Source of the DNA: Cupriavidus taiwanensis LMG 19424
Lineage (GTDB): Bacteria; Pseudomonadota; Gammaproteobacteria; Burkholderiales; Burkholderiaceae
Length of the DNA stretch: 64,000 nucleotides
Assembly: GCF_000069785.1 (NCBI RefSeq)
Contig: NC_010529.1
Coordinates: 186,001-250,000 of the forward strand
Direction: 5' to 3'
Shown: positions 35,829-44,725 of the stretch, one piece after another
Layout of the letters: each line of letters begins with the position of its first letter
How positions within the stretch are numbered: the first letter of the stretch is position 1
The notes under the pieces: model-generated
Seen by the model: the letters and a program-made list of their open reading frames with translations, nothing else
Database searches by the model: none
Told to the model about the DNA's origin: nothing
Program-made: the position numbers and the translations under genes

Positions 35829-35961
35829 CCTAGCAACTGCGGCCCGCCCATGTTCATCCCAGCGCGCCGGCACAAGCATATGTGTTGAACGCCAAACATC
35901 ATTCATGAGCGGGATTCACGTCGAGCTTGTGCATGGAGGTTGACTGCCGAGGGCGATCTGG

Positions 35962-36011
35962 GACGCTTCGATGGCGTTCAAGAAGACCCTGATCGAACGT
36001 GCCCTGGGCGC
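35962..36011 (+). repeat. 50-base IS256 transposase fragment
   Basis: Matches, with a few differences, the part of the IS256 transposase gene near 15198-15247 encoding D-A-S-M-A-F-K-K-A-L-I-E-R-A-L-G. Both edges join unrelated sequence, so it is debris of a second IS256-type copy. Confidence 0.7.
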
Positions 36012-36075
36012 TGGAGAGGTGGCGCCGTTTGTTCGGATAGAGATCCGGAGTTTTTAAGTGGAAGCGCTGTGGCAG

Positions 36076-36906
36076 TCAGGCTGCCGATTTGATCGCTGGC
36101 AGCGTGGCGAAGTATGCCTCATCCGGGGTCTGGTCCGCCAGACTGGAATGGGGCCGTCGTTGGTTGTACCAAGTTAGGTAGTTAGCGATAGAGCGGCGCG
36201 CATGGCTGACCGAGTCGTAGGCTTTCAGGTAGACCTCCTCGTATTTGACGCTGCGCCAAAGGCGTTCGACGAACACGTTGTCGCGCCAACTGCCCTTGCC
36301 GTCCATCGACAGTCGGATGCCGCGGTCGAGCACAGCGTCTGTGAACCCCGTCGCGGTGAACTGGCTGCCCTGGTCGGTGTTGACGATCTCCGGCGTGCCG
36401 TATTTCGCAAAGGCCTCCTCCAGCGCCTCGACAGCATGGCAGCTCTCCAGAGTGATCGCCACCCGGTGGGCCAGTACTTTGCGGCTCGCCCAGTCCACCA
36501 CCGCCATCAGATACACGAAGCCCCGCGCCATCGGAATGTAGCTCGTGTCCAGCGCCCACACCTGGTTGGCGCGATCGATCGTCCGGTCGCGCAGTAGGTA
36601 TGGCCAGATCTTGTGCGCCGCATGCTTGCGGCTCGTGTTGGGGCGACGGTACAGCGCCTCGATGCCCATGCGCTTCATCAGCGTGCGCACGTGCCGGCGG
36701 CCGACCGGGATGCTCTCCCGTCGCAACAGGCGGGCCAGCATGCGTGCGCCCGCGAAGGGATGCTCCAGATGCAGTTCGTCGATCCGGCGCATCAGCCTCA
36801 GATCCGCGTCGCTGATTGGACGCGGCTGGTAGTAGACGCTCGATCGGGAAATGTCGACCAGCTTGACCTGGCGGCTCACCGGCAGCGGGTGATCGCGGTC
36901 AATCAT
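36076..36906 (-). CDS. IS3-family orfB (integrase-like transposase)
   Basis: A 276-residue product from ATG 36906, whose ATGA overlaps the orfA stop. In practice it is probably made as an OrfAB fusion by a -1 frameshift. The rve integrase core shows Asp in W-A-L-D-T-S-Y-I, Asp in N-T-D-Q-G-S-Q-F and Glu in F-V-E-R-L-W-R-S-V-K. The HTH_21-like N-terminal region includes R-I-D-E-L-H-L-E-H-P-F. The frame is intact and likely functional. Confidence 0.88.
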   Translation of the reverse strand: MIDRDHPLPVSRQVKLVDISRSSVYYQPRPISDADLRLMRRIDELHLEHPFAGARMLARLLRRESIPVGRRHVRTLMKRMGIEALYRRPNTSRKHAAHKIWPYLLRDRTIDRANQVWALDTSYIPMARGFVYLMAVVDWASRKVLAHRVAITLESCHAVEALEEAFAKYGTPEIVNTDQGSQFTATGFTDAVLDRGIRLSMDGKGSWRDNVFVERLWRSVKYEEVYLKAYDSVSHARRSIANYLTWYNQRRPHSSLADQTPDEAYFATLPAIKSAA

Positions 36907-37214
36907 CGCTTTCCGCTCAGCAATCCCGCCTTGCCGAGCGCGTGCTCTAAAAAATCGTTCTCCAGTGTCAATTGGCCTATCTTTGCATGCAGCGCCTTCA
37001 CGTCCACCGGCGGCTCGGCCGCAGTCTTGGTTTTGCCGCCGCCGAACACGTCCGCGGCGTGCTCCGCCAACTGTTGCTTCCACTCCGTGATCTGGCTCGG
37101 GTGCACGTCATACTGCTGGGCCAATTCCGCCAGCGTCTTGTCGCCCTTGAGCGCGGCCATGGCCACCTTGGCCTTGAAGGTTGCCGAGTGGGTCCGTCTG
37201 CTTCGTTTCGTCAT
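36903..37214 (-). CDS. IS3-family orfA (DNA-binding subunit)
   Basis: A 103-residue protein starting M-T-K-R-S-R-R-T-H-S. The helix-turn-helix is around L-A-E-L-A-Q-Q-Y-D-V-H-P-S-Q-I-T-E-W-K, and a leucine-zipper-like C-terminus (L-H-A-K-I-G-Q-L-T-L-E-N-D-F-L) serves for dimerisation. It overlaps orfB by 4 bases (ATGA). Intact. Confidence 0.88.
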   Translation of the reverse strand: MTKRSRRTHSATFKAKVAMAALKGDKTLAELAQQYDVHPSQITEWKQQLAEHAADVFGGGKTKTAAEPPVDVKALHAKIGQLTLENDFLEHALGKAGLLSGKR

Positions 37215-37297
37215 CTTCTGGATCCTTTATGCCCGCCATTATGGCCGGCTCAGGCCCCAGCTCTTCCACTTAACCGACTGTCCGAATTTCCGCCGCC

Positions 37298-37553
37298 ACC
37301 TCTGCGCGAGGGCCAGTACCTCGTTGAAGAATTCGATCACCGCATCGTGCTGGATCAGGCGCGCACGGTTCTTGGTGAATACCGTGGGCACCCAGACTGC
37401 ATCGTCCATCGACAGCCCAATGAACCAGCGAAACAGCAGGTTGTACTGCGTCCGCTCCATCAGTTGACGCTCGGACCGGATGCTGTAGAGCACCTGCAGC
37501 AGCATCGCCCGCAACAGCTTCTCCGGTGGAATGCTCGGGCGACCGCCTTTGAC
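37298..37553 (-). pseudogene. Fragment of an IS-A-like IS5 transposase gene
   Basis: About 85 codons on the minus strand homologous to residues 65-150 of the IS-A transposase but diverged (S-I-P-P-E-K, D-D-A-V-W-V-P, N-R-A-R-L-I-Q-H). It is cut on the left near the IS3-family element and on the right by IS-C copy 2, whose 9-bp target GCCTTTGAC lies at its edge. It is an older relative of IS-A, not a recent copy. Confidence 0.7.
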
Positions 37554-37555
37554 CC

Positions 37556-39027
37556 ATTTCCTTATACGGAAGTCATGACTCTTCCCTCAGTGTTTGAATA
37601 GTGAGCGCGGCGTCCATGGTTCGCTGCATGCCGATCCAGATCGTCTTGGCGCCGGGCTCGCCATCGTTCTTCCGCCCAAGGAACCCGCCCAGGGAAGCAA
37701 CCAACCGAATCATGTGATTGAGTGTGACCGGTGTCTTCGGGCGAGCTTTCTTGGAGAGCACGTATGCCCCCCGAATCTCGTCGGCATCGAAGAACAGCGA
37801 CGCATCCAGATCCGGACAGGTTCTGCCCAACCGCATCAGGCGGGCAATGCGCCATGCCACCACCATATACAACGCCAAGGCCCGCTCCACACGATCCATG
37901 TGCGATAGCTGTAGCGCCTCGACCTTGCAGCCGGTCTTCAGGACATGGAAGAACATCTCGATCTCCCACCTTGCCCGATACCATTCAACAAGTTTGTTGA
38001 CCGCATCAGCGTCCTGCGCTTCTCGGTTCGTCACCAATCGCCAAACCACTGGCTTGACGCCTGCGGGCGCTTCGATCTCCCTTGCCGCCACACAGGTGAA
38101 CTCCGCTCCGACCAGACCCGGCAGCTTCATACGCTGGGCGCGTAGTTCCTGTTTGACCTCGCGCGCCTTCTGGCCTGCTCGCCCTGGCAAGATAAAGGTG
38201 ATTTCCCCGAGTACCGGGCTGGCGTCGACGCTATCCCACAACTTGCCGCCCTCGGCCAGGTTGCGGTTGTGTTGGCTGCGGATCAACCAGTCGGCCGGTT
38301 GGCCAAGTTCCTGGGCGCGCGCCATCAACTCGGCAATATCACCCTCGCGGTCTGTCATATACACCAGCCGTGTCTGCGGCAATAGCGCGGCTTGCTCCGC
38401 AACCCGTTCATATCCTTCAATCCAGCGTACGCTTTCCTTGATCCCGCCCCGGTTGCCATCGGCGTCCTTGGGCTCCCGAGCCCACATCCAGGCATCGATC
38501 ACCCCCAGCGGCTCGCGGTCAGGCGTCACCGCGTAGGTCGGATGCAAAAACATGCCCCGCTGGGCTTCATAGGTCAACGGACCCAGCCCGTCGATCTCCT
38601 GGCCATTAAAGTTCAATTCGGTTGTATCAGCGATGCACAGCACCACCGGAAACTGCGCGGCCCTCGCTGCAGTGCGCTCCCAATGCGGCTGCATTACGTC
38701 CCGCCAATCGATCTGCTCATTGCCGAGAAACCGATATGCCGCGATGGTTTGCGACCAGTCATCGCATGCGCCGGGGATGCTCGCCGTCGGCAGAGCCGCA
38801 AACCGCTTGAGCAGCTCCTTGGCGCGCCGATCCCGCCGCGGATCACCAAGATCCAGACTCTCGAATTCCTCGTCCACCCATGCCCCCGACTCGTTGCTCA
38901 TTGCTGCGCGAAAATCCGAGAGTAAACGCGAGTCTGGCGAAGTTAACAACCCCCTTACCTCGAAATTCCCGGGACTTCAAGCTCCAAGCCTCGCCGCGGA
39001 GACGGTCCTACTTCCGTATAAGGGGAT
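37556..39027 (-). mobile_element. IS-C copy 2 (IS4 family), with 9-bp target duplication
   Basis: 1472 bases, same ends as copy 1. The 9-mer GCCTTTGAC lies at 37545-37553 (two bases CC before the end) and again at 39028-39036 directly after the right end. This is the only copy whose own two flanks still show the duplication, so it has not recombined since insertion. Confidence 0.92.
37573..38901 (-). CDS. IS-C transposase (IS4 family), copy 2
   Basis: 442 residues, intact, from ATG 38901. It carries Arg in L-G-D-P-R-R-D, as in copy 4, and Y-M-T-D and L-N-H as in copies 3 and 4. The IS4 YREK signature and both catalytic Asp candidates are present. Confidence 0.92.
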   Translation of the reverse strand: MSNESGAWVDEEFESLDLGDPRRDRRAKELLKRFAALPTASIPGACDDWSQTIAAYRFLGNEQIDWRDVMQPHWERTAARAAQFPVVLCIADTTELNFNGQEIDGLGPLTYEAQRGMFLHPTYAVTPDREPLGVIDAWMWAREPKDADGNRGGIKESVRWIEGYERVAEQAALLPQTRLVYMTDREGDIAELMARAQELGQPADWLIRSQHNRNLAEGGKLWDSVDASPVLGEITFILPGRAGQKAREVKQELRAQRMKLPGLVGAEFTCVAAREIEAPAGVKPVVWRLVTNREAQDADAVNKLVEWYRARWEIEMFFHVLKTGCKVEALQLSHMDRVERALALYMVVAWRIARLMRLGRTCPDLDASLFFDADEIRGAYVLSKKARPKTPVTLNHMIRLVASLGGFLGRKNDGEPGAKTIWIGMQRTMDAALTIQTLREES

Positions 39028-39267
39028 GCCTTTGACGTTACTGAAAAAGGTGGATCAAATTTAACTCGCTTTGAGGCGATCAAGTTGAAGGAACAGAAAC
39101 CTAGAGTGAGTTCGCGCAAACGTCTGGCACACTCCTTGCGCCAGCATTTGTTATGCGCAATATTGCGAGCGGCGATGGGTGGTCACCCGTTGCCAACCCC
39201 GAGTCCAGAAACAATGGCCTGAAGGACGGACTCCTGGACATTGGGGTCGGCGCAGAGGTTCTTTCTG

Positions 39268-39812
39268 ATGGCACTAACTCAAAGCGATAAATCTATGGCC
39301 CTACGAATCTCCAAGACACTGATGGTCGTTGCCATCGCGCTCTTTGCCTCTTTGGTCGCGTTTAACAATATAACCGATTACTTTACAAATTTCGTCTTTA
39401 TCCGTCATGTCCTTCTAATGGACACGACCTTTCCAAGTAGCAGAAACATGTATCGAACTATCACTTCGCCAATTCTGCATCATGTTGCCTATGTGTGCAT
39501 TATCACACCTAGAGACTGTAACGGCGGTTTTTTGCTGGATGGGTAGCAATCGCTTGTGGTGTGCCCGGCATGATTCCCACATGGCCTTTCAGCGCGCGAA
39601 AGGCTTTGCCAACGCCGGGCTGACGCTAGGTTTTTTGAACATTGCAGGTTGCGTTCATGTCGATTGGAGGGGAATGGTTCGGTATGTGGATGTCGAAACA
39701 GTGGAATGGGATACCAGATGCGTTCCGATTTTTTATCACGATCCTGTCAGTGCTGATCTTTGTGAGCCAGGAGAATGATGCTTTAAAAAACCACGACAGA
39801 ACCGGCCTATAG
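39268..39812 (+). pseudogene. DUF2165 small membrane protein, two frameshifts
   Basis: The first frame encodes A-L-R-I-S-K-T-L-M-V-V-A-I-A-L-F-A-S and T-F-P-S-S-R-N-M-Y-R-T-I-T, hallmarks of DUF2165. Near 39508 the frame shifts to L-E-T-V-T-A-V-F-C-W-M-G, and near 39650 it shifts again to E-W-F-G-M-W-M-S-K-Q-W-N-G, continuing to the natural stop TAG at 39810-39812. The complete protein would have about 180 residues and four membrane segments. Its function is unknown in the family. Two indels leave it non-coding unless they are sequencing errors. Confidence 0.72.
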
Positions 39813-40023
39813 GCAGAAGCTCATTGACATGGGCTGCACCCATGACTGCAGCAACACTATTTGACGCCCTTAAAATCTGTGGCGAAATTAAATTAATGGC
39901 GGGCCTTAGAACGGTTATCCACGGGCTTGCAAACCGCTTGGTTGCGGCAGGTTTGGGTTCCCACGCTCCCACCTGATTCGCCGTTTCTGTTTCTTCGCTG
40001 TGCAGCCTTGCAGGGTGCCTTAA

Positions 40024-40051
40024 CAGGCTGCTGAAGTACTCATCGCGCTAG
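40024..40051 (+). repeat. 28-base IS-A left-end remnant
   Basis: Identical to the first 28 bases of the IS-A left end up to CTAG in the loop of its first hairpin, where IS-B copy 2 begins. The rest of that IS-A copy is not found beyond IS-B. Confidence 0.85.
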
Positions 40052-41242
40052 GGATACTCTGCACAAACGCGAATCGAGTGTGCTTGGCCGTTTAACAGGA
40101 AGCTGAATGCGCCACGACGCCAACCTATCAGCTCGGAGCGAAGCTATCTCGCACGCGCGAAGCAGCATTCGCGGGCTGCGCGCGAGGCATCGGCGTGAGC
40201 CAGAAACGCGCTCATGCCCCGGCAGCCAGCAGTTTGCCGCGCGCCATCCACAAGTTGGACAGTGCGAACAAGGTCATGAGTTGCGCGGTGTTCTTCCTCA
40301 GCCCTCGATAGCGGACCTTGGTGTAGCCGAACTGCCGCTTGATGACCCGGAACGGATGCTCGACCTTGGCCCGGATGCCCGCCTTGATTCGCTCGACCTG
40401 ATCGACGAGCGCGCCAAGTGGTTTGCTTTGGTCCAGGACGCGACGTTTGCCTGGCTTCATCGCTACGTGCCAGTTCACGCCCGCCCGCGCGTCCGGACGC
40501 TTCTCCACGCCCTGATAGCCCGCATCGCCGAACGCGTCGGTTTCCTCGCCATGCAGCAGGCTGTTGCCCTCAACCACGTCGTTGACCTTGCCCGCCGTGC
40601 CCCGCACCGTGTGCACCAGCCCGCTTTCGGCGTCCACGCCAATGTGCGCTTTCATGCCGAAATACCACTGGTTTCCTTTCTTGCTCTGGTGCATCTCTGG
40701 GTCGCGTTCGCCCGACCCATTCTTGGTCGAACTCGGTGCGCTGATCAGTGTCGCGTCCACCACCGTGCCCGCGCGCAGCATCAATCCCTTGTCGCGAAGG
40801 ATGTCGTTGACCAGCGCGAGGATCTGAGCGGCCAGCTTGTGCTTCTCCAGCAGGTGACGGAACCGCAGGATGGTGCTCTCGTCGGGCAGCCTCACCGTCC
40901 AGTTGTCCAGCCCGGCGAACTCCCGATACAGCGGCACGTCGTGCAGCGCTTCTTCCATCGCCGGGTCCGACAGGCCGAACCATTGCTGAAGGAAGTGGAT
41001 GCGCAGCATTGCCTCGACCGCGAACGGGGGACGGCCGCGCTTGCCTTCCGGGGCGTACGGAGCGATCAGCATCACCAGATCGGCCCATGGCACCACACGG
41101 TTCATCTCGTCCAGGAATTCGCGCTTGCGGGTGCGCTTGGTCGACAAGTTCAGTCCAAGGTCAGTTTGTTTCATGCGCCACATGCTCGCTGGCTCGACGA
41201 TTCATTGCAAGCACATCCGCCGGCTAATTGTGCAGAGCATCC
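40052..41242 (-). mobile_element. IS-B copy 2 (IS5 subgroup), CTAG duplication
   Basis: 1191 bases with direct 4-bp repeats CTAG at 40048-40051 and 41243-41246. The left CTAG belongs to an IS-A end remnant, but the sequence after the right CTAG is not IS-A. The duplication matching by chance, or a later deletion, must be considered. Confidence 0.9.
40212..41183 (-). CDS. IS-B transposase (IS5 family), copy 2
   Basis: 323 residues, intact, with the same protein sequence as copy 1. At one silent site near 40550 it reads GCC where copy 3 reads TCC-type sequence on the plus strand, so the copies are not fully identical at DNA level. Confidence 0.92.
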   Translation of the reverse strand: MWRMKQTDLGLNLSTKRTRKREFLDEMNRVVPWADLVMLIAPYAPEGKRGRPPFAVEAMLRIHFLQQWFGLSDPAMEEALHDVPLYREFAGLDNWTVRLPDESTILRFRHLLEKHKLAAQILALVNDILRDKGLMLRAGTVVDATLISAPSSTKNGSGERDPEMHQSKKGNQWYFGMKAHIGVDAESGLVHTVRGTAGKVNDVVEGNSLLHGEETDAFGDAGYQGVEKRPDARAGVNWHVAMKPGKRRVLDQSKPLGALVDQVERIKAGIRAKVEHPFRVIKRQFGYTKVRYRGLRKNTAQLMTLFALSNLWMARGKLLAAGA

Positions 41243-41383
41243 CTAGCAAAGTTTCGGTAAACTGTGTTGAGGCCCGAATGCGAAGTTGGCAAAATGGGAA
41301 CGTAGATCGATCCAACCGTGGTTTAAGAATTCATTGAAAAACGCTTGAATTTATTGCTGCATTCGTTGACACGGCCATCAATC

Positions 41384-41911
41384 ATGAGCAAGTGGAATAT
41401 GAAACAAAGAGGGCGTGCTATCGTCATGATTCAAGGCCTTCCGGGATCTGGCAAGACTACACTTGCTAGAATGCTTTTGGATTTAATTCCGACAGCCAGC
41501 TGGGTTAATGCGGATTTTGTTCGGGATAATATAAATCGTGACTTGACGTTTAGTTTTGTGCACCGAATCGAGCACGCTCGTCGTATGGCGGAAATCGCCA
41601 ATCTGACGCTAAACTACGGTGCGAACGACCATTGCATTGTGGATTTTGTTTGTCCCACAACGGAAACGCGGAGAGCCTTTCTGGGGGCGGCAAAGTACCC
41701 AGTCTACACCGTGTTCATGAACACGATAACTGCTGACGAGTCTAGATTTGCAGATACGCGCAAAATGTATGAGGTTCCCACAGATTACGCGTTTCGGGTG
41801 AGCGGATATAAGACGGCGCAGGAATTGAGGGACGTTGCACGTACAATTCACTTGGTACTCCTAAGCAGATCCCCAAGTTTGTCGTTGACTAAACTCAGGC
41901 GGAGTCTTTGA
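41384..41911 (+). CDS. P-loop kinase of the adenylylsulfate-kinase type
   Basis: A 175-residue protein from ATG 41384 (codons are open from 41345). The Walker A motif G-L-P-G-S-G-K-T-T is at residues 18-26. W-V-N-A-D-F-V-R-D-N-I-N-R-D-L and R-I-E-H-A-R-R-M resemble the APS-kinase (CysC) fold: W-x-N-A-D-x-V-R, N-x-D-L and R-x-x-x-A-R-R. It is therefore probably a small-molecule kinase; sulfate activation is not proven. It is more AT-rich than its surroundings. It stands 253 bases from a convergent truncated aminotransferase gene, perhaps remnants of one biosynthetic locus. Confidence 0.65.
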   Translation: MSKWNMKQRGRAIVMIQGLPGSGKTTLARMLLDLIPTASWVNADFVRDNINRDLTFSFVHRIEHARRMAEIANLTLNYGANDHCIVDFVCPTTETRRAFLGAAKYPVYTVFMNTITADESRFADTRKMYEVPTDYAFRVSGYKTAQELRDVARTIHLVLLSRSPSLSLTKLRRSL

Positions 41912-42164
41912 ATTTAATGGCAAATGAGTCTTGCGCGGAATAATATTAGTGCTGGTGCGACTCGGACCGAACCGGTCAGCAAATAGGCCTTCAATTTAGC
42001 CTATCACGTAATATCGGTGAAAGCCGCAGCCATGCTGCTACGGCAATTTGCGAAAGTAATAGGACATCTCTGCAACTGTAGCGATGCGAGTTATTCGGCG
42101 ATTGTGCGTTTGGGGGCGGGTTCGAGCGGTAATCCTTGGCTGTGGGCATCTCGGTACCGGCCTT

Positions 42165-43132
42165 TCATAATTGTGCCCAATAAGTCTTGTTGGAGAGGCA
42201 AGTGTTCGCTGTCGCGCGAAACGCTCGCCAACAGTATTCGATCATGGATCTATCTGTAACCCGCGCGGTCATATCTTCGTCTTTGCAGTAGTCCGCGAGC
42301 GCACCCTTCAGCGCCTCTTGTAAAGTGCTGAAGAATGTGTTGCCCATGGAAATATTGCTCATGTAAGTTGCCGGGTAGCCTGTGTATATACCGTATTGAA
42401 GGCACCGTCGGACAAATGCACTTCCATGTCTTTGCGAAGGCATGACAATATCGAACATGGCGTCGCTTCCTAAGACACGCGCGGGTATTCCGAAGCTAGC
42501 GAACGACTCGTGGAACAACCTCTTGAGCACTGCGCCGCTATCCGCCAAGCGAGCTACAATGCCATCTTCTTCGAAAATTTGCTGCGTTAGATTAGCAGCT
42601 ACGAAGGCTCGATTTTCACGTAAGTAGGTGTTGCCAAGATAAACACCATCCGCCCCGGACATGGCATCGGCCGTACCAATAACCGCAGAAAGGCCAATTC
42701 CCTGTGCGAGTCCTTCGGACAAGGTAATCAGGTCGGCCGGGACCCGGTGTGCTTGGCAGTAACCACCGTCGGCGTAACGAAGTCCGCAAAGCACCTCGTC
42801 AACGATCAAAAGCGCTCCATGCAGCATAGCCATTCTAGCGCTTTGGTGGAGTAACTCCGGAGGAAAGACCGATGGCTCTGGCGTGACTACAATTCCGGCG
42901 ACTTTGCCTCTGTTCCAACTCAACATCTGCTGCAAGATATCTAAGTCATACTGAAAGTCCTGGATGTAATGGTCTTTGGCTGTAGAATCGTCAGACCACG
43001 GGTACCGTTGGAAGATGTCATGCCAACCGTGAAAACCGGCTGTTAGGATAATTGGTTGACCGGTTCGACGTCGTGCGATGCGGACAGCTGCCTCCGTTGC
43101 ACAAGATCCGGTCCTCAAGAAGAAGGCCCTAG
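42165..43132 (-). pseudogene. Class III aminotransferase-like gene, 5' end lost to IS-A, PLP lysine absent
   Basis: The minus-strand frame is open into IS-A copy 3, so the N-terminal third is missing. The remaining 322 codons resemble glutamate-1-semialdehyde aminotransferase-type enzymes of polysaccharide or secondary-metabolite loci: L-R-T-G-S-C-A-T-E-A-A-V, A-G-F-H-G-W-H-D, L-L-I-V-D-E-V-L-C-G-L-R. Where the family has the PLP lysine (for example F-G-K-G-M-A-N-G), this protein has L-S-E-G-L-A-Q-G, so Lys is replaced by Glu. It could be a non-catalytic relative, or the substitution could follow loss of function. Confidence 0.7.
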
Positions 43133-44319
43133 CAGGCCGCTGAAATACCTCCAGCGGACGTCAGCGCGACGACTGGCTGAAGCGTTGCTTTGAGGATCCC
43201 ATCCAATCCCACATTCATGCGCGGCGCAGATACCTTCACGGGAAGCTTGTTCACTATGCGGAGGCTGGAGGATTTCGTGCCGCAGTCCCATCCGCTGCGC
43301 TCGATCCGGACTATGGCCAACCAGGCGCTGGTGAAGATGGACCGGCTGTTCGCGCAGATGTACGAGGCCGATATCAAGGGTGGCCGCCCCAGTATCGCGC
43401 CGGAGAAGTTGCTGCGGGCCATGCTGCTGCAGGTGCTCTACAGCATTCGCTCTGAGCGCCAGCTCATGGAGCAGACGCAATACAACCTGCTGTTTCGCTG
43501 GTTCATCGGGCTGTCGATGGACGACTCAGTTTGGGTGCCCACGGTCTTCACCAAGAACCGCGAGCGACTGATCAAGCATGATGCGGTGATCCAGTTTTTC
43601 AACGAGGTGCTGGCCATCGCGCAGAAGAAGAACTGGCTGTCGGGTGAGCACTTCAGCGTGGACGGCACGCTGATACAGGCGTGGGCAGGCCACAAGAGCT
43701 TCGTGCGCAAGGATGGCGACGACCAAGACGATGACGCCGGCGGCAACTTCAAAGGTCGCAAGCGCAGCAACGAGACACACGAATCCAAGACCGATCCCGA
43801 TGCCAAGCTCTACCGCAAGGGCAAGACATCCAGTGAGCTGCGCTACATGGGTCATACCCTGAGCGACAACCGCCATGGCCTGGTGGTTAGCGCCATGGTG
43901 ACCAAGGCGGACGGACACGCCGAGCGGGAGGCCGCAAAGGTCATGCTTAACGATGCCAGGCAGGTGATTGAAGACCTGAATGTGGAAGTCACCGTGGGCG
44001 CGGACAAGGGCTATGACGCGCACGAGTTCATTGAGGCCTGCCTGGAAATGAAGGTGACGCCCCACGTGGCGCAGAACACATCGGGTCGTCGCTCGGCCGT
44101 TCCTGATGCCATTGCTTCCAGCGCCGGTTATGCCGTCTCGCAACAAAAGCGCAAGCTGATCGAACAGGGCTTCGGGTGGGTCAAGACCGTGGGGCGCATG
44201 CGTCAGGTGATGGTGCGCGGTCTGAAGAAAGTCGATCAGATGTTTGTGCTGAGCATGGCCGCCTACCACATCGTGCGCATGCGCTCGCTGGGACAAATCC
44301 GTCCGCAGTTGCAGTAATC
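43133..44319 (+). mobile_element. IS-A copy 3, truncated at one end
   Basis: On the plus strand it begins with the CAGGCCGCTGAAATAC end after CTAG. It runs through the whole transposase gene, then leaves the IS-A sequence 2-7 bases after the stop codon, joining an IS66 tnpC fragment. About 142 bases with the other inverted end and the tandem hairpins are missing, so this copy cannot move on its own. Confidence 0.88.
43217..44317 (+). CDS. IS-A transposase (IS5 family), copy 3
   Basis: 366 residues, intact. It has Gly in T-F-T-G-S-L-F where the other copies have Glu, and Ile in Y-H-I-V-R. All catalytic candidates are present, so it could act in trans on the complete copies although its own element lacks one end. 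Confidence 0.88.
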   Translation: MRGADTFTGSLFTMRRLEDFVPQSHPLRSIRTMANQALVKMDRLFAQMYEADIKGGRPSIAPEKLLRAMLLQVLYSIRSERQLMEQTQYNLLFRWFIGLSMDDSVWVPTVFTKNRERLIKHDAVIQFFNEVLAIAQKKNWLSGEHFSVDGTLIQAWAGHKSFVRKDGDDQDDDAGGNFKGRKRSNETHESKTDPDAKLYRKGKTSSELRYMGHTLSDNRHGLVVSAMVTKADGHAEREAAKVMLNDARQVIEDLNVEVTVGADKGYDAHEFIEACLEMKVTPHVAQNTSGRRSAVPDAIASSAGYAVSQQKRKLIEQGFGWVKTVGRMRQVMVRGLKKVDQMFVLSMAAYHIVRMRSLGQIRPQLQ

Positions 44320-44718
44320 CCGCTCTGACTCCGGCAGTTCGTGGCGCATTGGCACGCGGGGAAGCGCCGGGTCCAACGGCTTGCGGCCGCGCTTCTTGCG
44401 CTTGTGACCGGCCACCTCAATCTCTGGCGTACCTTCTTCTTCCTGTGCCGGAAGTGTCGCCGCCGTTGGCGCCAGCGTCTCGGCTTCATTGAGGAACAGG
44501 TCCTTCTGCTGCGATCCCCGAACCTCGCTCGTGGCGCCGAACAGCTTGCGCTGGAAGGCCTTGAGCCTCTCGAGCAGCAGGTCACGCTCGACCGTCACCA
44601 CGCGCAGTTTGCCTTTGAGCGCATCGCGCTCCTTGGCGGCATTGCGCAAGAGCTGGAGTTCCGCGGCGGTAATCGTGACAGGCGTTGACGACATGGCGGA
44701 TTTGACCGTCGATGTCAT
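44320..44718 (-). pseudogene. tnpC: IS66 tnpC, N-terminal part only
   Basis: From ATG 44718, about 133 codons remain of the roughly 500-residue IS66 transposase. They include a coiled-coil leader, L-L-L-E-R-L-K-A-F-Q-R-K-L-F-G (an IS66 N-terminal hallmark) and the Lys/Arg-rich K-R-K-K-R-G-R-K-P-L segment. The gene then runs into IS-A copy 3 and loses the catalytic domain. Confidence 0.8.
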
Positions 44719-44725
44719 GCAGCGT

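Larger units (their letters stand above)
36054..37273 (-). mobile_element. IS3-family element, complete
   Basis: About 1.22 kb with inverted ends TTAAGTGGAAG on the left and the same, inward, on the right, followed by GCGCTG or AGCTGG. It carries overlapping orfA and orfB with intact frames. It inserted into, or recombined with, an IS5-type transposase fragment on its right. No target duplication is evident. Confidence 0.8.

Noticed and set aside
39028..39060. Possible IS21-type terminal sequence after IS-C copy 2
   Set aside because: GGTGGATCAAATTT resembles the GTGGGTCA repeats of IS21 ends, but one short imperfect match is not enough.
40107..41246. Long open frame (379 codons) opposite the IS-B transposase; the same at 27749-28888 and 58608-59747
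   Set aside because: It is antisense to an intact transposase gene, recurs with every IS-B copy and is low-complexity His/Arg-rich, so it is a frame shadow of GC-rich coding sequence.
42017..42259. 80-codon plus-strand frame overlapping the aminotransferase end
   Set aside because: No start signal or motif, and it overlaps a better-supported gene on the other strand.
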